A stretch of DNA of 64,000 bases. Origin: Bacteroidota bacterium (GTDB taxonomy: Bacteria; Bacteroidota; Bacteroidia; Flavobacteriales; Flavobacteriaceae). Shown here one piece after another: positions 25,342 through 33,212 of this stretch (its first letter is position 1; the number at the start of each line of letters is the position of its first letter). The notes beneath the pieces are model-generated. The model saw only the letters and a program-made list of their open reading frames with translations. It ran no database searches and was not told the DNA's origin. The stretch spans positions 44,881-108,880 of the forward strand of contig JAEWCF010000062.1 of assembly GCA_023390775.1 (NCBI GenBank), read 5' to 3'. Position numbers and translations under genes: made by a program.

Positions 25342-26889
25342 ATGAAACGATACCTAAAAGTCATCATCATCCTCGCCGCCTTTTTTGTTGTCATCGTCGC
25401 ACTTGCGGTAGGGCTGAATTTTTGGATCAAGGACAGGCTCCCCAAAATCATTAATAGCAACAATAATTCCCCGTATGAAGTGACTTACGGCGATCTGTCG
25501 GTATCGTTTCTGACGGGCAACATTATCGCCCGGGACATCGTGATCATGCCCCGAAAGGAACTTGAGGCCGGTGAAGAGAAGCTCGGCTTGTTTGCCAAGA
25601 TTCCCTCGGTGGAAATCAAAGGGTTTTCTTTTTGGGACTTTATACGTGAAGAACGGATAAAGGCAGGGGCGCTGGTGGTTACCAAACCCAAGGCAACGCT
25701 TTTTCAACCGGTAGATGCCGCCAGAGACGAGGCCAGGAAAACAATGGCCAAACTGGACCAGGTCATTTACGTACGGAATTTTTACATGCACGAGGGCGAC
25801 TTGCAGCTCTTCCGAGGCGGGATCAGCACACTGGTGGCCGACAGCGTCTCGCTTCAGGTCGAGGGAATTTTGGTGAGCCCGAATACGCTCAAAAACCTCA
25901 TCCCTATCAAATACAAAAGTTACCGCACCGATTGCCGGGCAATTTCCTACCGCATCAACCGATTTTACGAGGTCCGGGGGAGGCGTTTTGCGCTGATGCC
26001 GCACAAGCTCGAGATTCGCGACGTCAAACTTTTGCCCCTGATGAACAGGCGGTCTTTCATCGCCGCAAGCCCAAAAGAAAAAGACTTGTTCACGATTTCG
26101 ATGCGTTCCCTTGTGGCCGACAGCCTGCAATGGGGCTTTTATGAGAATGAAGGTTTTTACGCGCGCACCAAAACCCTGACCCTGGACAGGCTCAACGCCA
26201 ACATCTACCGCGGGAAGATGGCGCCCGACGATCCCGAAAGGAAAAAATTGTACGGCGAACTCCTGAGGGAAATTCCGTTTGAGCTGAAGGTTGGGCGTTT
26301 GCAGATGAAAAATTCGCGGATCGAGTACGAAGAAGAGAAAGATTTTGATCACGGCGCCGGGAAGGTATACTTTACGAACTTTTACATGACCGCGAGCGGC
26401 GTGGCCAGCACCCTCGGCCGAAAGAAGATGCCCGACGTCAACATTGACGTCCAATGCCGGTTCATGGGCGCCGCGCCGATGAAGACCAATTGGAGATTCA
26501 ACCCTATGGACAAATCGGATGGGTTCAAGATTAGGGGCAGCATCCTGAATTTCCCGGCCGGAAGGATGTCGGTGTTCACAAAGCCGTACATCAACGCCGA
26601 CGTGAGCGGCGACCTGGACGAGGTGTATTTTGACTTCACGGGCAATGCCAACGGCGCATGGGGAGAATTTGCCGTCAATTATGACGATCTCAAGGTCAAG
26701 GTTTATAAGAAGAAGGACCGGAAGAAAAAGAACAAATTGCTCACCGCCATTGCCAACCTATTTGTCAAGAACGACACCAAGGACAAGGTCAATTCGGCCG
26801 AGGTGACGGTGGACAGGCTAAAGGACAGGTCTTTCTTTAATTTGTTGTGGCGGGCGGTGGCCGCAGGGCTTAAGGAAATCATATTGTAA
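25342..26889 (+). CDS. AsmA/DUF748-like membrane-anchored protein
   Basis: A 515-residue protein with one N-terminal membrane helix (about residues 7-28), then repeated beta-rich segments such as VEIKGFSFWDF, ARDIVIMPR and VGRLQMKNSRIEYEE. This arrangement resembles AsmA/DUF748 proteins that span the periplasm and are implicated in lipid traffic. The C-terminus contains a lysine-rich run (about residues 453-470) and ends hydrophobic. Similarity is by architecture only, so the family call is tentative. Confidence 0.65.
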   Translation: MKRYLKVIIILAAFFVVIVALAVGLNFWIKDRLPKIINSNNNSPYEVTYGDLSVSFLTGNIIARDIVIMPRKELEAGEEKLGLFAKIPSVEIKGFSFWDFIREERIKAGALVVTKPKATLFQPVDAARDEARKTMAKLDQVIYVRNFYMHEGDLQLFRGGISTLVADSVSLQVEGILVSPNTLKNLIPIKYKSYRTDCRAISYRINRFYEVRGRRFALMPHKLEIRDVKLLPLMNRRSFIAASPKEKDLFTISMRSLVADSLQWGFYENEGFYARTKTLTLDRLNANIYRGKMAPDDPERKKLYGELLREIPFELKVGRLQMKNSRIEYEEEKDFDHGAGKVYFTNFYMTASGVASTLGRKKMPDVNIDVQCRFMGAAPMKTNWRFNPMDKSDGFKIRGSILNFPAGRMSVFTKPYINADVSGDLDEVYFDFTGNANGAWGEFAVNYDDLKVKVYKKKDRKKKNKLLTAIANLFVKNDTKDKVNSAEVTVDRLKDRSFFNLLWRAVAAGLKEIIL

Positions 26890-26900
26890 ATTTTGATCCA

Positions 26901-27034
26901 AAGCGGAGCCGAATTGAACAACCGAAGGGAAGATAATTTTGAATTTTGACATTTAACTCGGGGCCTCAGCCGAATCAAACGATCAGAGGAAAATAGTTTT
27001 GGCCGAAGCGCAGCCGAACTTAACGATCGAAGGA
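26901..27034 (+). repeat. Three diverged 30-bp direct repeats
   Basis: Units at 26901-26930, 26961-26990 and 27006-27034 share AGCCGAA followed by two to three variable bases, an AAC(G/A)A core and CGAAGGA or a near variant. They lie just 3' of the AsmA-like gene and have no coding capacity. Confidence 0.6.
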
Positions 27035-27393
27035 AAGTTCATTATAAGCGGGATCGAGGGAAACGGGAAGCAATGGATATCGCCTTTGGTATTTGTACTT
27101 GTCCTACGCTTTTAATTTTTGACTTTCACCTTTCGGCTTTCTTCTTTTCGCTTCTTTTTTAGACTTTTCTCTTTGGAATTACATCTATCGCCTTTCCTCT
27201 TTTGACTTTTCTCTTTCATCTTTAGACTATTCTCTTGGAAATTTCCACTTTAAAATTCCTCTTTACCTTTATTTTGGCGGTTTTTCCGTAGCTGCGGGTG
27301 GTGCAGGATGCGGAAATTGTGGGTGGCGGGTGGGGGAAGAATATAAGTAACATTTTTTTTTGTAAAATGGCGCACAAACCTGTATTGGAATTA
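27035..27393. other. Noncoding gap with pyrimidine-rich tract
   Basis: No gene is supported. From about 27108 to 27273 the plus strand is strongly pyrimidine-rich, built of reiterated CTTT and ACTTT words. The 13-mer GACTTTTCTCTTT occurs identically at 27162 and 27204. Together with the flanking repeats, the whole 26890-27575 gap seems filled by repetitive DNA. Confidence 0.6.
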
Positions 27394-27477
27394 GGCTGCG
27401 TGAGCGATGGGCGCGGCGTCCTTTTTGGCAGGCGAAGCCCCAAAAAGACACAGCAGACAGCGCGACGGCGCCCCTCC
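27394..27477 (-). repeat. Hairpin-type intergenic repeat, copy D
   Basis: Same family as the copies at 15518, 44176 and 54761, on the minus strand. Read in that direction it starts GGAGG, has CGCTGTCTGCTGTGTCTTTTTGG as two adjoining conserved blocks, and continues after the hairpin with CCAAAAAGGACGCCGC and CCATCGC. The core pairs CTTTTTGG (27421-27428) with CCAAAAAG (27440-27447). It lies about 100 bases downstream of the minus-strand amylase gene. Confidence 0.65.
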
Positions 27478-27521
27478 AATTACCAATCGGACGAACGCTT
27501 CCTGCGCCGGCACGCCCGAAT

Positions 27522-27553
27522 AAAAAAAAGGGCCGCCATTGAGACGACCCTTT
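27522..27553 (-). terminator. Terminator of the sus operon GH13 gene
   Basis: On the minus strand, AAAGGG-T-CG pairs with CG-G-CCCTTT (27527-27553) around a loop of about nine bases, and eight T follow. It is 23 bases past the stop codon. Confidence 0.85.
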
Positions 27554-27575
27554 CCAACTTAATTAAACTAACTCA

Positions 27576-30464
27576 TTATTGCCTGATCATCTTCATGGTC
27601 TTCTCGCGTCCGTTGACATCGGTGGCGCGCACCAGGTAGACTCCGGGGGTAAGGTCGGACACGTCAAACGGTTGGCCTTCGTCACTAAGGACGTCAAAGG
27701 ACTTTACCAGACGGCCGGTGAGGGAATATACCCGGACCTTTGTCGTGATCGTATTGATGAAGAACTGCCCGGTTGACGGATTTGGAAAGAGCGATACGTG
27801 CTCCCCGATTTCGAATTGATCCGTATTGAGGGTGGCCAGCTGGTTTCCAAAAATCCGGTATGCCCCCGCCGGAAGGTTGATGGGCGTACCCTGCGTGGCA
27901 GCGGTAACCGTTAAGGGAGTGTTGTCCATCAGGTTGTACCAGGTACCCGCGTAGGGGAAGTTGGGGTTGATGTTTTGCGCCGCAACCGAGAAGTTGGCCA
28001 AAATGACCACATTCTTGAGCTGTGATGACGGCAATGCATCGTCCCAGACATACACGCGTTGGCGGATGTTGTTCCCGTCAGGCGAAATCGCATAATTGCC
28101 CTCGAAGACCGGCTCGTTGACCTTCATGTCGATCATTTTCGCCCAATCATTGTAGATCTGGGCGCGTTGCGCGACGGCCGGCCAATTGTTTACCCACTGA
28201 GGCTGTGGCTTGGTGTCCAGCTTGCAGTCTCCGGGCGTGATGTCGGCCTCGGTATTGACGGTTCCGTTTGAACAGGTGTAGATGGACTGCTGCATGCCGA
28301 GTTCGGCGAAATGCCAGATCATTTTGGGGCCCGGAACAAGGAGGCTTGTCGCCCCGATGGCGGGCATACGGGCGAGCGCGTTGTTCAGGTTGTTGAGCGG
28401 CGAGGTTCCCGCGCTGTTTCCGTAAGTGATCGCGCTGTACATCAGGCGTTCCTTATCGTGGCTCTCGGGGTAGCCCAAAAGGCGCTTGGCCTGGAACCCG
28501 TGTGCGGTGTGGCCCATGCGGGTAATATCGGCACCGGTGGAATAACCCATGATCAACTGGCTGTAGGCGTAGGTCATTTCACCCCACATCATCACACCTT
28601 TTGAAGGCGTTTCGTTGATGCGGTAATTGGCCCATTGCTGTTCCTCGTTATCGGCTCCAAGGTGTTCAAAGATGACGTAGTGCGAGGGATCGAGGCTCCA
28701 AGAATAATCGGCGTATTCCTTGAGCACGTCAACGCGGTCCTGCTGATAGGAGTTGGTGCACGACTCGCTACCGGCGCAGTTTTGCGTGAAGCCTTTTGTA
28801 AGGTCCCAGCGGAAACCGTCGATCTTGAATTCCTGGATCCAGTGCTTGACCACGCGCTTTACATAGTTTTGCGTGCGCTCCTGCTGATGGTTGAAATCCG
28901 AACCGACGCTGTAGCTATGCGTGGCAAATTCGTTGAAGTACGGATTGTCCGCCGCGGGATCGCCCCATCCGTCACCGTCGGCGTCCTTCATCCACATGCG
29001 CACCATCGGGTTCCGCCCGAAGGCATGGTTGAGGGCCACGTCGAGGATGACCGCAATGCCGTTCTGGTGGCAAACATCCACGAATTCGCGGAATTTGTCT
29101 TCGGTTCCATAGAATTTGTCGAGCGCCATGTGGTAGGCCGTGTTGTAGCCCCAGCTTTCATTGCCTTCGAATTCCATGACTGGCATCAGTTGGATTGCGT
29201 TGACATTGAGGTTCCGGAAGTAATCGATCCGGTTGATAAGGTCCTGGAAGTTGCGGTTCGCGTCGAAATCGCGGATCAGGACCTCATAAACCACAAGGTC
29301 TTCCTTCTTGGGCTTGGCGAAGTTGGTCACCTGCCAGTTGTAAGGCGCCTGGCCCGTCTTGAAATACGTGACTTCGCGCTCCTGTCCTGCCGGATAGGCG
29401 GGAAGGTTGGGATAGGAAGTGGCCGGGATCCATGGATCGTCAAAAGGTGAAAGGACCAAGGTAGAATAGGGATCCGCGGTCTTGACCATCGCGGGGGAAT
29501 TGGCCGTCGGTGTGGTATCCACGACCCAGTATTGATACGTGTTGTCCCCTCCGGGAGTCAGCCCCGTCAATTCCAGCCAGAATTTACCCGTCGAGGGATC
29601 CTTTCGCATCGCGTGGCTAGTGCCCGGCTGCCAGTTGTTGAAAGAACCTGCAACATAGACAAAGTCCTTTCCGGGCGCATCGAGCACAAGGGTAGCGCGC
29701 GTGGCATCGGATGCATTGTAATTGATTCCTTCTTCAAGGCCGGCGGGAAGGGCCTGCGCAATAACGCCCGGGTTCACGACCGCATTGAATTTGCGCGTGA
29801 TCGTGGAAGAACCCTGCACGATCTGCAACGTGTAGGTCTGGTTGGACGTGATGTTGGTATGCGTAAAATTGTAATTCGAGGTAGACGGATTGGAATTGAT
29901 CGCGACCCCGTTTGCGAGCAGGGTATACGATGCATTGCCGTTGGTGTTGGACGCAGATACGTTAAGGCTGCCGCCCGGGCTCAGGATCGTGGTGGAATTG
30001 TTGGCCGGCGCATTCAGCGTGACCTGGAAAGTCCCCACGTTGAAAATAAAGTCACCGCAAGACGGCGGAAGCTTCAGGGTTTGCGAACCGTTTGCGTTGC
30101 GGAAAACCATTCCCATCTTGGTGGCATTGGCCTGTTCGGTGGCGTCAAGGTTGAAGTAGACGCTCGGGGTGAGCGTGATGCTCCAGGTTCCGTTTCCATT
30201 GTTGGTCATCAGCCCGACGCCGTCGTCCTGGCCCCAGTTGCCCACAACCGAAAACCCAAAAGCGTTGGTATCGTCCCCGATTCCGGCGTGCATGTAGACT
30301 TTTGCGGGATTCGTGCCCATCTGGTTACAGGTCGCGTTGGCAAAGGAAACCGTGATGGTGATCGACTGGTTGACGTCAAAAACCGACGGTGAAATGGTAA
30401 CCTGCGAAAAAGCCGCCATCGTAAAGAGGCAGGCAAACCAGGTCAAAAAGTTAATTTTTTTCAT
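27576..30464 (-). CDS. T9SS-secreted GH13 alpha-amylase family protein
   Basis: Starch-degrading enzyme exported to the surface or medium. It has 962 residues: a signal peptide (cleavage after AAFSQ, about residue 21), an N-terminal Ig-like/starch-binding region, a CBM48-like segment (about 235-330, YVAGSFNNWQPG), and a GH13 barrel. Catalytic residues appear as Asp554 in GFRWDL, Glu600 in IFEHLG and Asp670 in ESHD. The last 75 or so residues are a type A T9SS sorting domain (LFPNPSTGQFFI, GVYLVRATD). It is the fourth gene of the susCDE operon, 49 bp after susE. Confidence 0.94.
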   Translation of the reverse strand: MKKINFLTWFACLFTMAAFSQVTISPSVFDVNQSITITVSFANATCNQMGTNPAKVYMHAGIGDDTNAFGFSVVGNWGQDDGVGLMTNNGNGTWSITLTPSVYFNLDATEQANATKMGMVFRNANGSQTLKLPPSCGDFIFNVGTFQVTLNAPANNSTTILSPGGSLNVSASNTNGNASYTLLANGVAINSNPSTSNYNFTHTNITSNQTYTLQIVQGSSTITRKFNAVVNPGVIAQALPAGLEEGINYNASDATRATLVLDAPGKDFVYVAGSFNNWQPGTSHAMRKDPSTGKFWLELTGLTPGGDNTYQYWVVDTTPTANSPAMVKTADPYSTLVLSPFDDPWIPATSYPNLPAYPAGQEREVTYFKTGQAPYNWQVTNFAKPKKEDLVVYEVLIRDFDANRNFQDLINRIDYFRNLNVNAIQLMPVMEFEGNESWGYNTAYHMALDKFYGTEDKFREFVDVCHQNGIAVILDVALNHAFGRNPMVRMWMKDADGDGWGDPAADNPYFNEFATHSYSVGSDFNHQQERTQNYVKRVVKHWIQEFKIDGFRWDLTKGFTQNCAGSESCTNSYQQDRVDVLKEYADYSWSLDPSHYVIFEHLGADNEEQQWANYRINETPSKGVMMWGEMTYAYSQLIMGYSTGADITRMGHTAHGFQAKRLLGYPESHDKERLMYSAITYGNSAGTSPLNNLNNALARMPAIGATSLLVPGPKMIWHFAELGMQQSIYTCSNGTVNTEADITPGDCKLDTKPQPQWVNNWPAVAQRAQIYNDWAKMIDMKVNEPVFEGNYAISPDGNNIRQRVYVWDDALPSSQLKNVVILANFSVAAQNINPNFPYAGTWYNLMDNTPLTVTAATQGTPINLPAGAYRIFGNQLATLNTDQFEIGEHVSLFPNPSTGQFFINTITTKVRVYSLTGRLVKSFDVLSDEGQPFDVSDLTPGVYLVRATDVNGREKTMKMIRQ

Positions 30465-30474
30465 AGCGGTAATA

Positions 30475-30507
30475 AAAGAAAAGGGCTCCCTTTCGAAAGC
30501 CCCTTTC
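30475..30507 (-). terminator. Terminator-like hairpin between susE and GH13
   Basis: On the minus strand AAAGGGGCT pairs with AGCCCTTT with one bulged base around a 10-base loop, followed by a T-rich stretch. Because the operon continues, it may act as a partial terminator that lowers amylase expression relative to susCDE. Confidence 0.6.
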
Positions 30508-30513
30508 GGTAAT

Positions 30514-31584
30514 TTAATTTGCGGTAAGTGAATAGGTGTAGTTGCGCGGAGAGCTCAGGTCGAGGGTAATCGTGTAGCTTCCGGTCACAGGGACGGCAAT
30601 GTTGGCACCGCCCTGGTTGAGTACGCCATCGGCACCGTCATCGCCGTAGTTCAGGTCCCAATTGTCGTTGGCGCGGAATTTAATCTCCTGCCCTCCCGTA
30701 AGGTTCATGGTGATGGTCCACTGCTTGGTGGTCTCGTCATAGGTCATGTCGGTATCCGAATCCCATCCCGTAGGCGTTGCCGAGCCGATGATTCCCCATG
30801 CGGTTGGCTGCGCGTCATAAACAAGCGTGTTCGTGTTGGCCGTGATGCGGTAGTAGCCGGGGGCCGATAGCATGATATTCGATTCGCCTTCCTGGGCCAG
30901 GATGCCCGAGAAAGAACCGTCATCGCCGTAATCGCCATCCCATCCGGTGTTGGTGGGCAGAAGCTTGAATTCCGGCGTGGCAACGTCCATCCAAACATAA
31001 CCTTCAAAGTCGGTCATGCCAAAGCCCGAAGCCTGGATAGGCGCACCGTCGGCGGGCGTCCAGTCGCTACCGTAACCGCTTGCGCCCTGGAAATTACCCA
31101 CGACGTAAAGTTTTGGCGATTCGGTGGTGTACGGAGTGATGTTGATGGGAACTACATTTGAAAACATTTCCTCGGCACCGCTGGCAGACGATTTTACGCG
31201 CACCAGGAAAGTCGATGTCTCATAAGGAGTCGCGCCCAAAGCAAGCGCGGCATTGTTCATGGTCTCAACCGAAACCGAAACCTGGTTGGCGCTGTTTGCA
31301 CCGCCCAAGACCTGGGGAGCAGAAAAGTCACCGCCTTCAACATCCATCTGGACCTCGTAGGAAACGGGGACACTGCCGCCGTAGTTTGCCGTGGACCATA
31401 CGAAGCGCTCGGCCTGCATGGACATATTTTCGGGCAAAAGTGTGTAGGTCGTGGCTTCGGCAGGGGCCTCCAATACCGGGGCGTCGATGCCCTGGATCAC
31501 CGGCCTGTCCTCCACATCGTCGGTGCTGCACGAAAATGCGACGATGCCAAAAATTGCAATTAGGGATTTTGTTATATTTTTCAT
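30514..31584 (-). CDS. susE: SusE/SusF-type starch-binding lipoprotein
   Basis: Outer membrane lipoprotein that binds starch chains. It has 356 residues with a lipobox Cys19 (VAFSC). An N-terminal SusE domain with Ig-like repeats is followed by two C-terminal modules containing the paired LYVVGNFQGASGYGSDW and WGIIGSATPTGWDSDTDM segments and aromatic sites (DNWDLNYGDDG). The first in-frame codon of the longer frame is TTG, so the ATG at 31584 is used. It is 17 bp after susD. Confidence 0.92.
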   Translation of the reverse strand: MKNITKSLIAIFGIVAFSCSTDDVEDRPVIQGIDAPVLEAPAEATTYTLLPENMSMQAERFVWSTANYGGSVPVSYEVQMDVEGGDFSAPQVLGGANSANQVSVSVETMNNAALALGATPYETSTFLVRVKSSASGAEEMFSNVVPINITPYTTESPKLYVVGNFQGASGYGSDWTPADGAPIQASGFGMTDFEGYVWMDVATPEFKLLPTNTGWDGDYGDDGSFSGILAQEGESNIMLSAPGYYRITANTNTLVYDAQPTAWGIIGSATPTGWDSDTDMTYDETTKQWTITMNLTGGQEIKFRANDNWDLNYGDDGADGVLNQGGANIAVPVTGSYTITLDLSSPRNYTYSLTAN

Positions 31585-31601
31585 ATTCAATTTATTTACT
31601 A

Positions 31602-33200
31602 TTAATAGCCTGGGTTTTGTTGTAAGTTAGGATTGGCGACCAATGCATTGGACGGGATCGGGAACAGGTTGCGGTAGGCCGGTGTCGGTGCGCCTGTTGC
31701 CACATTTCCTTTCCAGGGCCACAGATAAGCTCCGCCTGTAAATTTCCCAAAACGGATCAGGTCGGTGCGTCGGTGCGCCTCCCAATGCAGTTCGCGGGCG
31801 CGTTCATCCAGGATGAAATCCAGATCAAGCGCGCTGCTGTTGATGTTGCCCGAGTTACTTCCGTAGGCACGCTCGCGCAACTGGTTCACGTACGTCACGG
31901 CATCGCCCATATTGCCAAATCCGCGCACGGCGAGCTCGGCATACATCAGGTACGCATCCGCAAGGCGGAACATCGGGAAGTCGATATCTACGAAATCACC
32001 TGAGCTGTCCGATCCCTGGTTTCCGTTCACATCCACGTTTTTGTATTTTTTGATGGCATAACCGTCGTTGAAGTTACCCACATTTACGATTTCCTTGGTC
32101 TGCCCGGATGTGTGGAACTGGGCGCGCTGGTCAGCCGTGCCCGTTTCAAACAGGTCGACAAAAGCCGATGTTGTCCTGGTTCCGCCCCAACCGCCGTAGA
32201 TACCGAACTCCGCCGGGCTCATGTTCCCCCCAACCGGTGCGTGGGTCAAATATGTGGTTCCGCCAAAGGTCTTGGTGTAGATTCCGTCAAAGGCAACCGC
32301 AAAGATAAACTCGTTCTGGGCGCCATTGGTGTCGTTGTCCGCCAGGAAGAGTTCATTGTAATCATCGTGCAACGTATAGCTGGACGAGACGATATTGTTG
32401 ACCAGCGGTAGCGCATCGGCATAACGCGGTGTACCCGTGTACACTTCGGCGTTCATGTAAAGTTTGGCCAGAAGCATCCATGCGGCGGCCTGGTCCACGC
32501 GGTACTTCTCGTTCATTCCCGGCGCTTTAAGCAACGGCGTTACCTCGATAAGTTCCTGCTCGACAAAATCAAACAGTTCCTGACGCGATGCATATTCCGG
32601 ATAGAAAAACGTGGAAGGCGCATCTTCGGTCACGAGCGAAGCGCCTCCAAAAAGGTCCACCAGGTGCCAGTAGCTCAGGGCACGCAGCCAACGGGCCTCG
32701 GCACGGTAAGTCTGGATTTCAGCGCGCAGGTCTGCGGGAACATTGCGGCTGTCGAGTTTCTCGTCGGTGGTCTGGCGAAGGAACTCGTTGCAGTTCACGA
32801 TCTGGAACGAAAGGCGGGAAAACGTCGCATTGATGAACACGTCAAGTGATGACCAGGTGTGATAATGGAAATCCTTGATCGTTGCGTCGTTCCAGGCAAT
32901 GATCGCCTCGTCTGTGGTGAGTTCCTGCATGTTCCAGTATCCGCGGATGTATTGGCTAAAGCCCTCATCGATCCCCGAAATATCCGCCTGTCCTGCCGGA
33001 CCCTGCTGGCCCGTTGTGGCAAGGCCCGCATAAAGCTTGGCAAGGAACTGTCGGTAAGAAGCGGGATTGTTGAAGAACGCTTCGTCCGATAGCAGGTTCT
33101 GGTTGTCCGGCTCCTGGTCGAGTTCCGAGAGGCACGAAGACATCGTCAGCGCCAACAAGAGCGTGGCAATGCCCAGAAATTTAAACTTCATTCTTTTCAT
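31602..33200 (-). CDS. susD: SusD/RagB-family nutrient-binding lipoprotein
   Basis: Surface lipoprotein that caps the SusC channel and binds starch oligosaccharide. It has 532 residues with a lipobox Cys23 (TMSSC). The SusD-like TPR region includes YRAEARWLRALSYWHLVDLFGG (two adjoining blocks, about residues 170-190), and the C-terminus has RARELHWEAHRRTDLIRFGKF-type sequence (about 473-493) and ends in NPGY as is usual. It lies 12 bp after susC. Confidence 0.95.
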   Translation of the reverse strand: MKRMKFKFLGIATLLLALTMSSCLSELDQEPDNQNLLSDEAFFNNPASYRQFLAKLYAGLATTGQQGPAGQADISGIDEGFSQYIRGYWNMQELTTDEAIIAWNDATIKDFHYHTWSSLDVFINATFSRLSFQIVNCNEFLRQTTDEKLDSRNVPADLRAEIQTYRAEARWLRALSYWHLVDLFGGASLVTEDAPSTFFYPEYASRQELFDFVEQELIEVTPLLKAPGMNEKYRVDQAAAWMLLAKLYMNAEVYTGTPRYADALPLVNNIVSSSYTLHDDYNELFLADNDTNGAQNEFIFAVAFDGIYTKTFGGTTYLTHAPVGGNMSPAEFGIYGGWGGTRTTSAFVDLFETGTADQRAQFHTSGQTKEIVNVGNFNDGYAIKKYKNVDVNGNQGSDSSGDFVDIDFPMFRLADAYLMYAELAVRGFGNMGDAVTYVNQLRERAYGSNSGNINSSALDLDFILDERARELHWEAHRRTDLIRFGKFTGGAYLWPWKGNVATGAPTPAYRNLFPIPSNALVANPNLQQNPGY

Positions 33201-33212
33201 TGTAGCTTTTTT

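Noticed and set aside
26901..27034. CRISPR-like array
   Set aside because: Only three diverged units with unequal spacing and no cas genes; direct repeats of another kind.
27298..27639. 113-codon open frame through the repeat-filled gap
   Set aside because: It runs through a hairpin repeat, a terminator and into the antisense of a clear gene.
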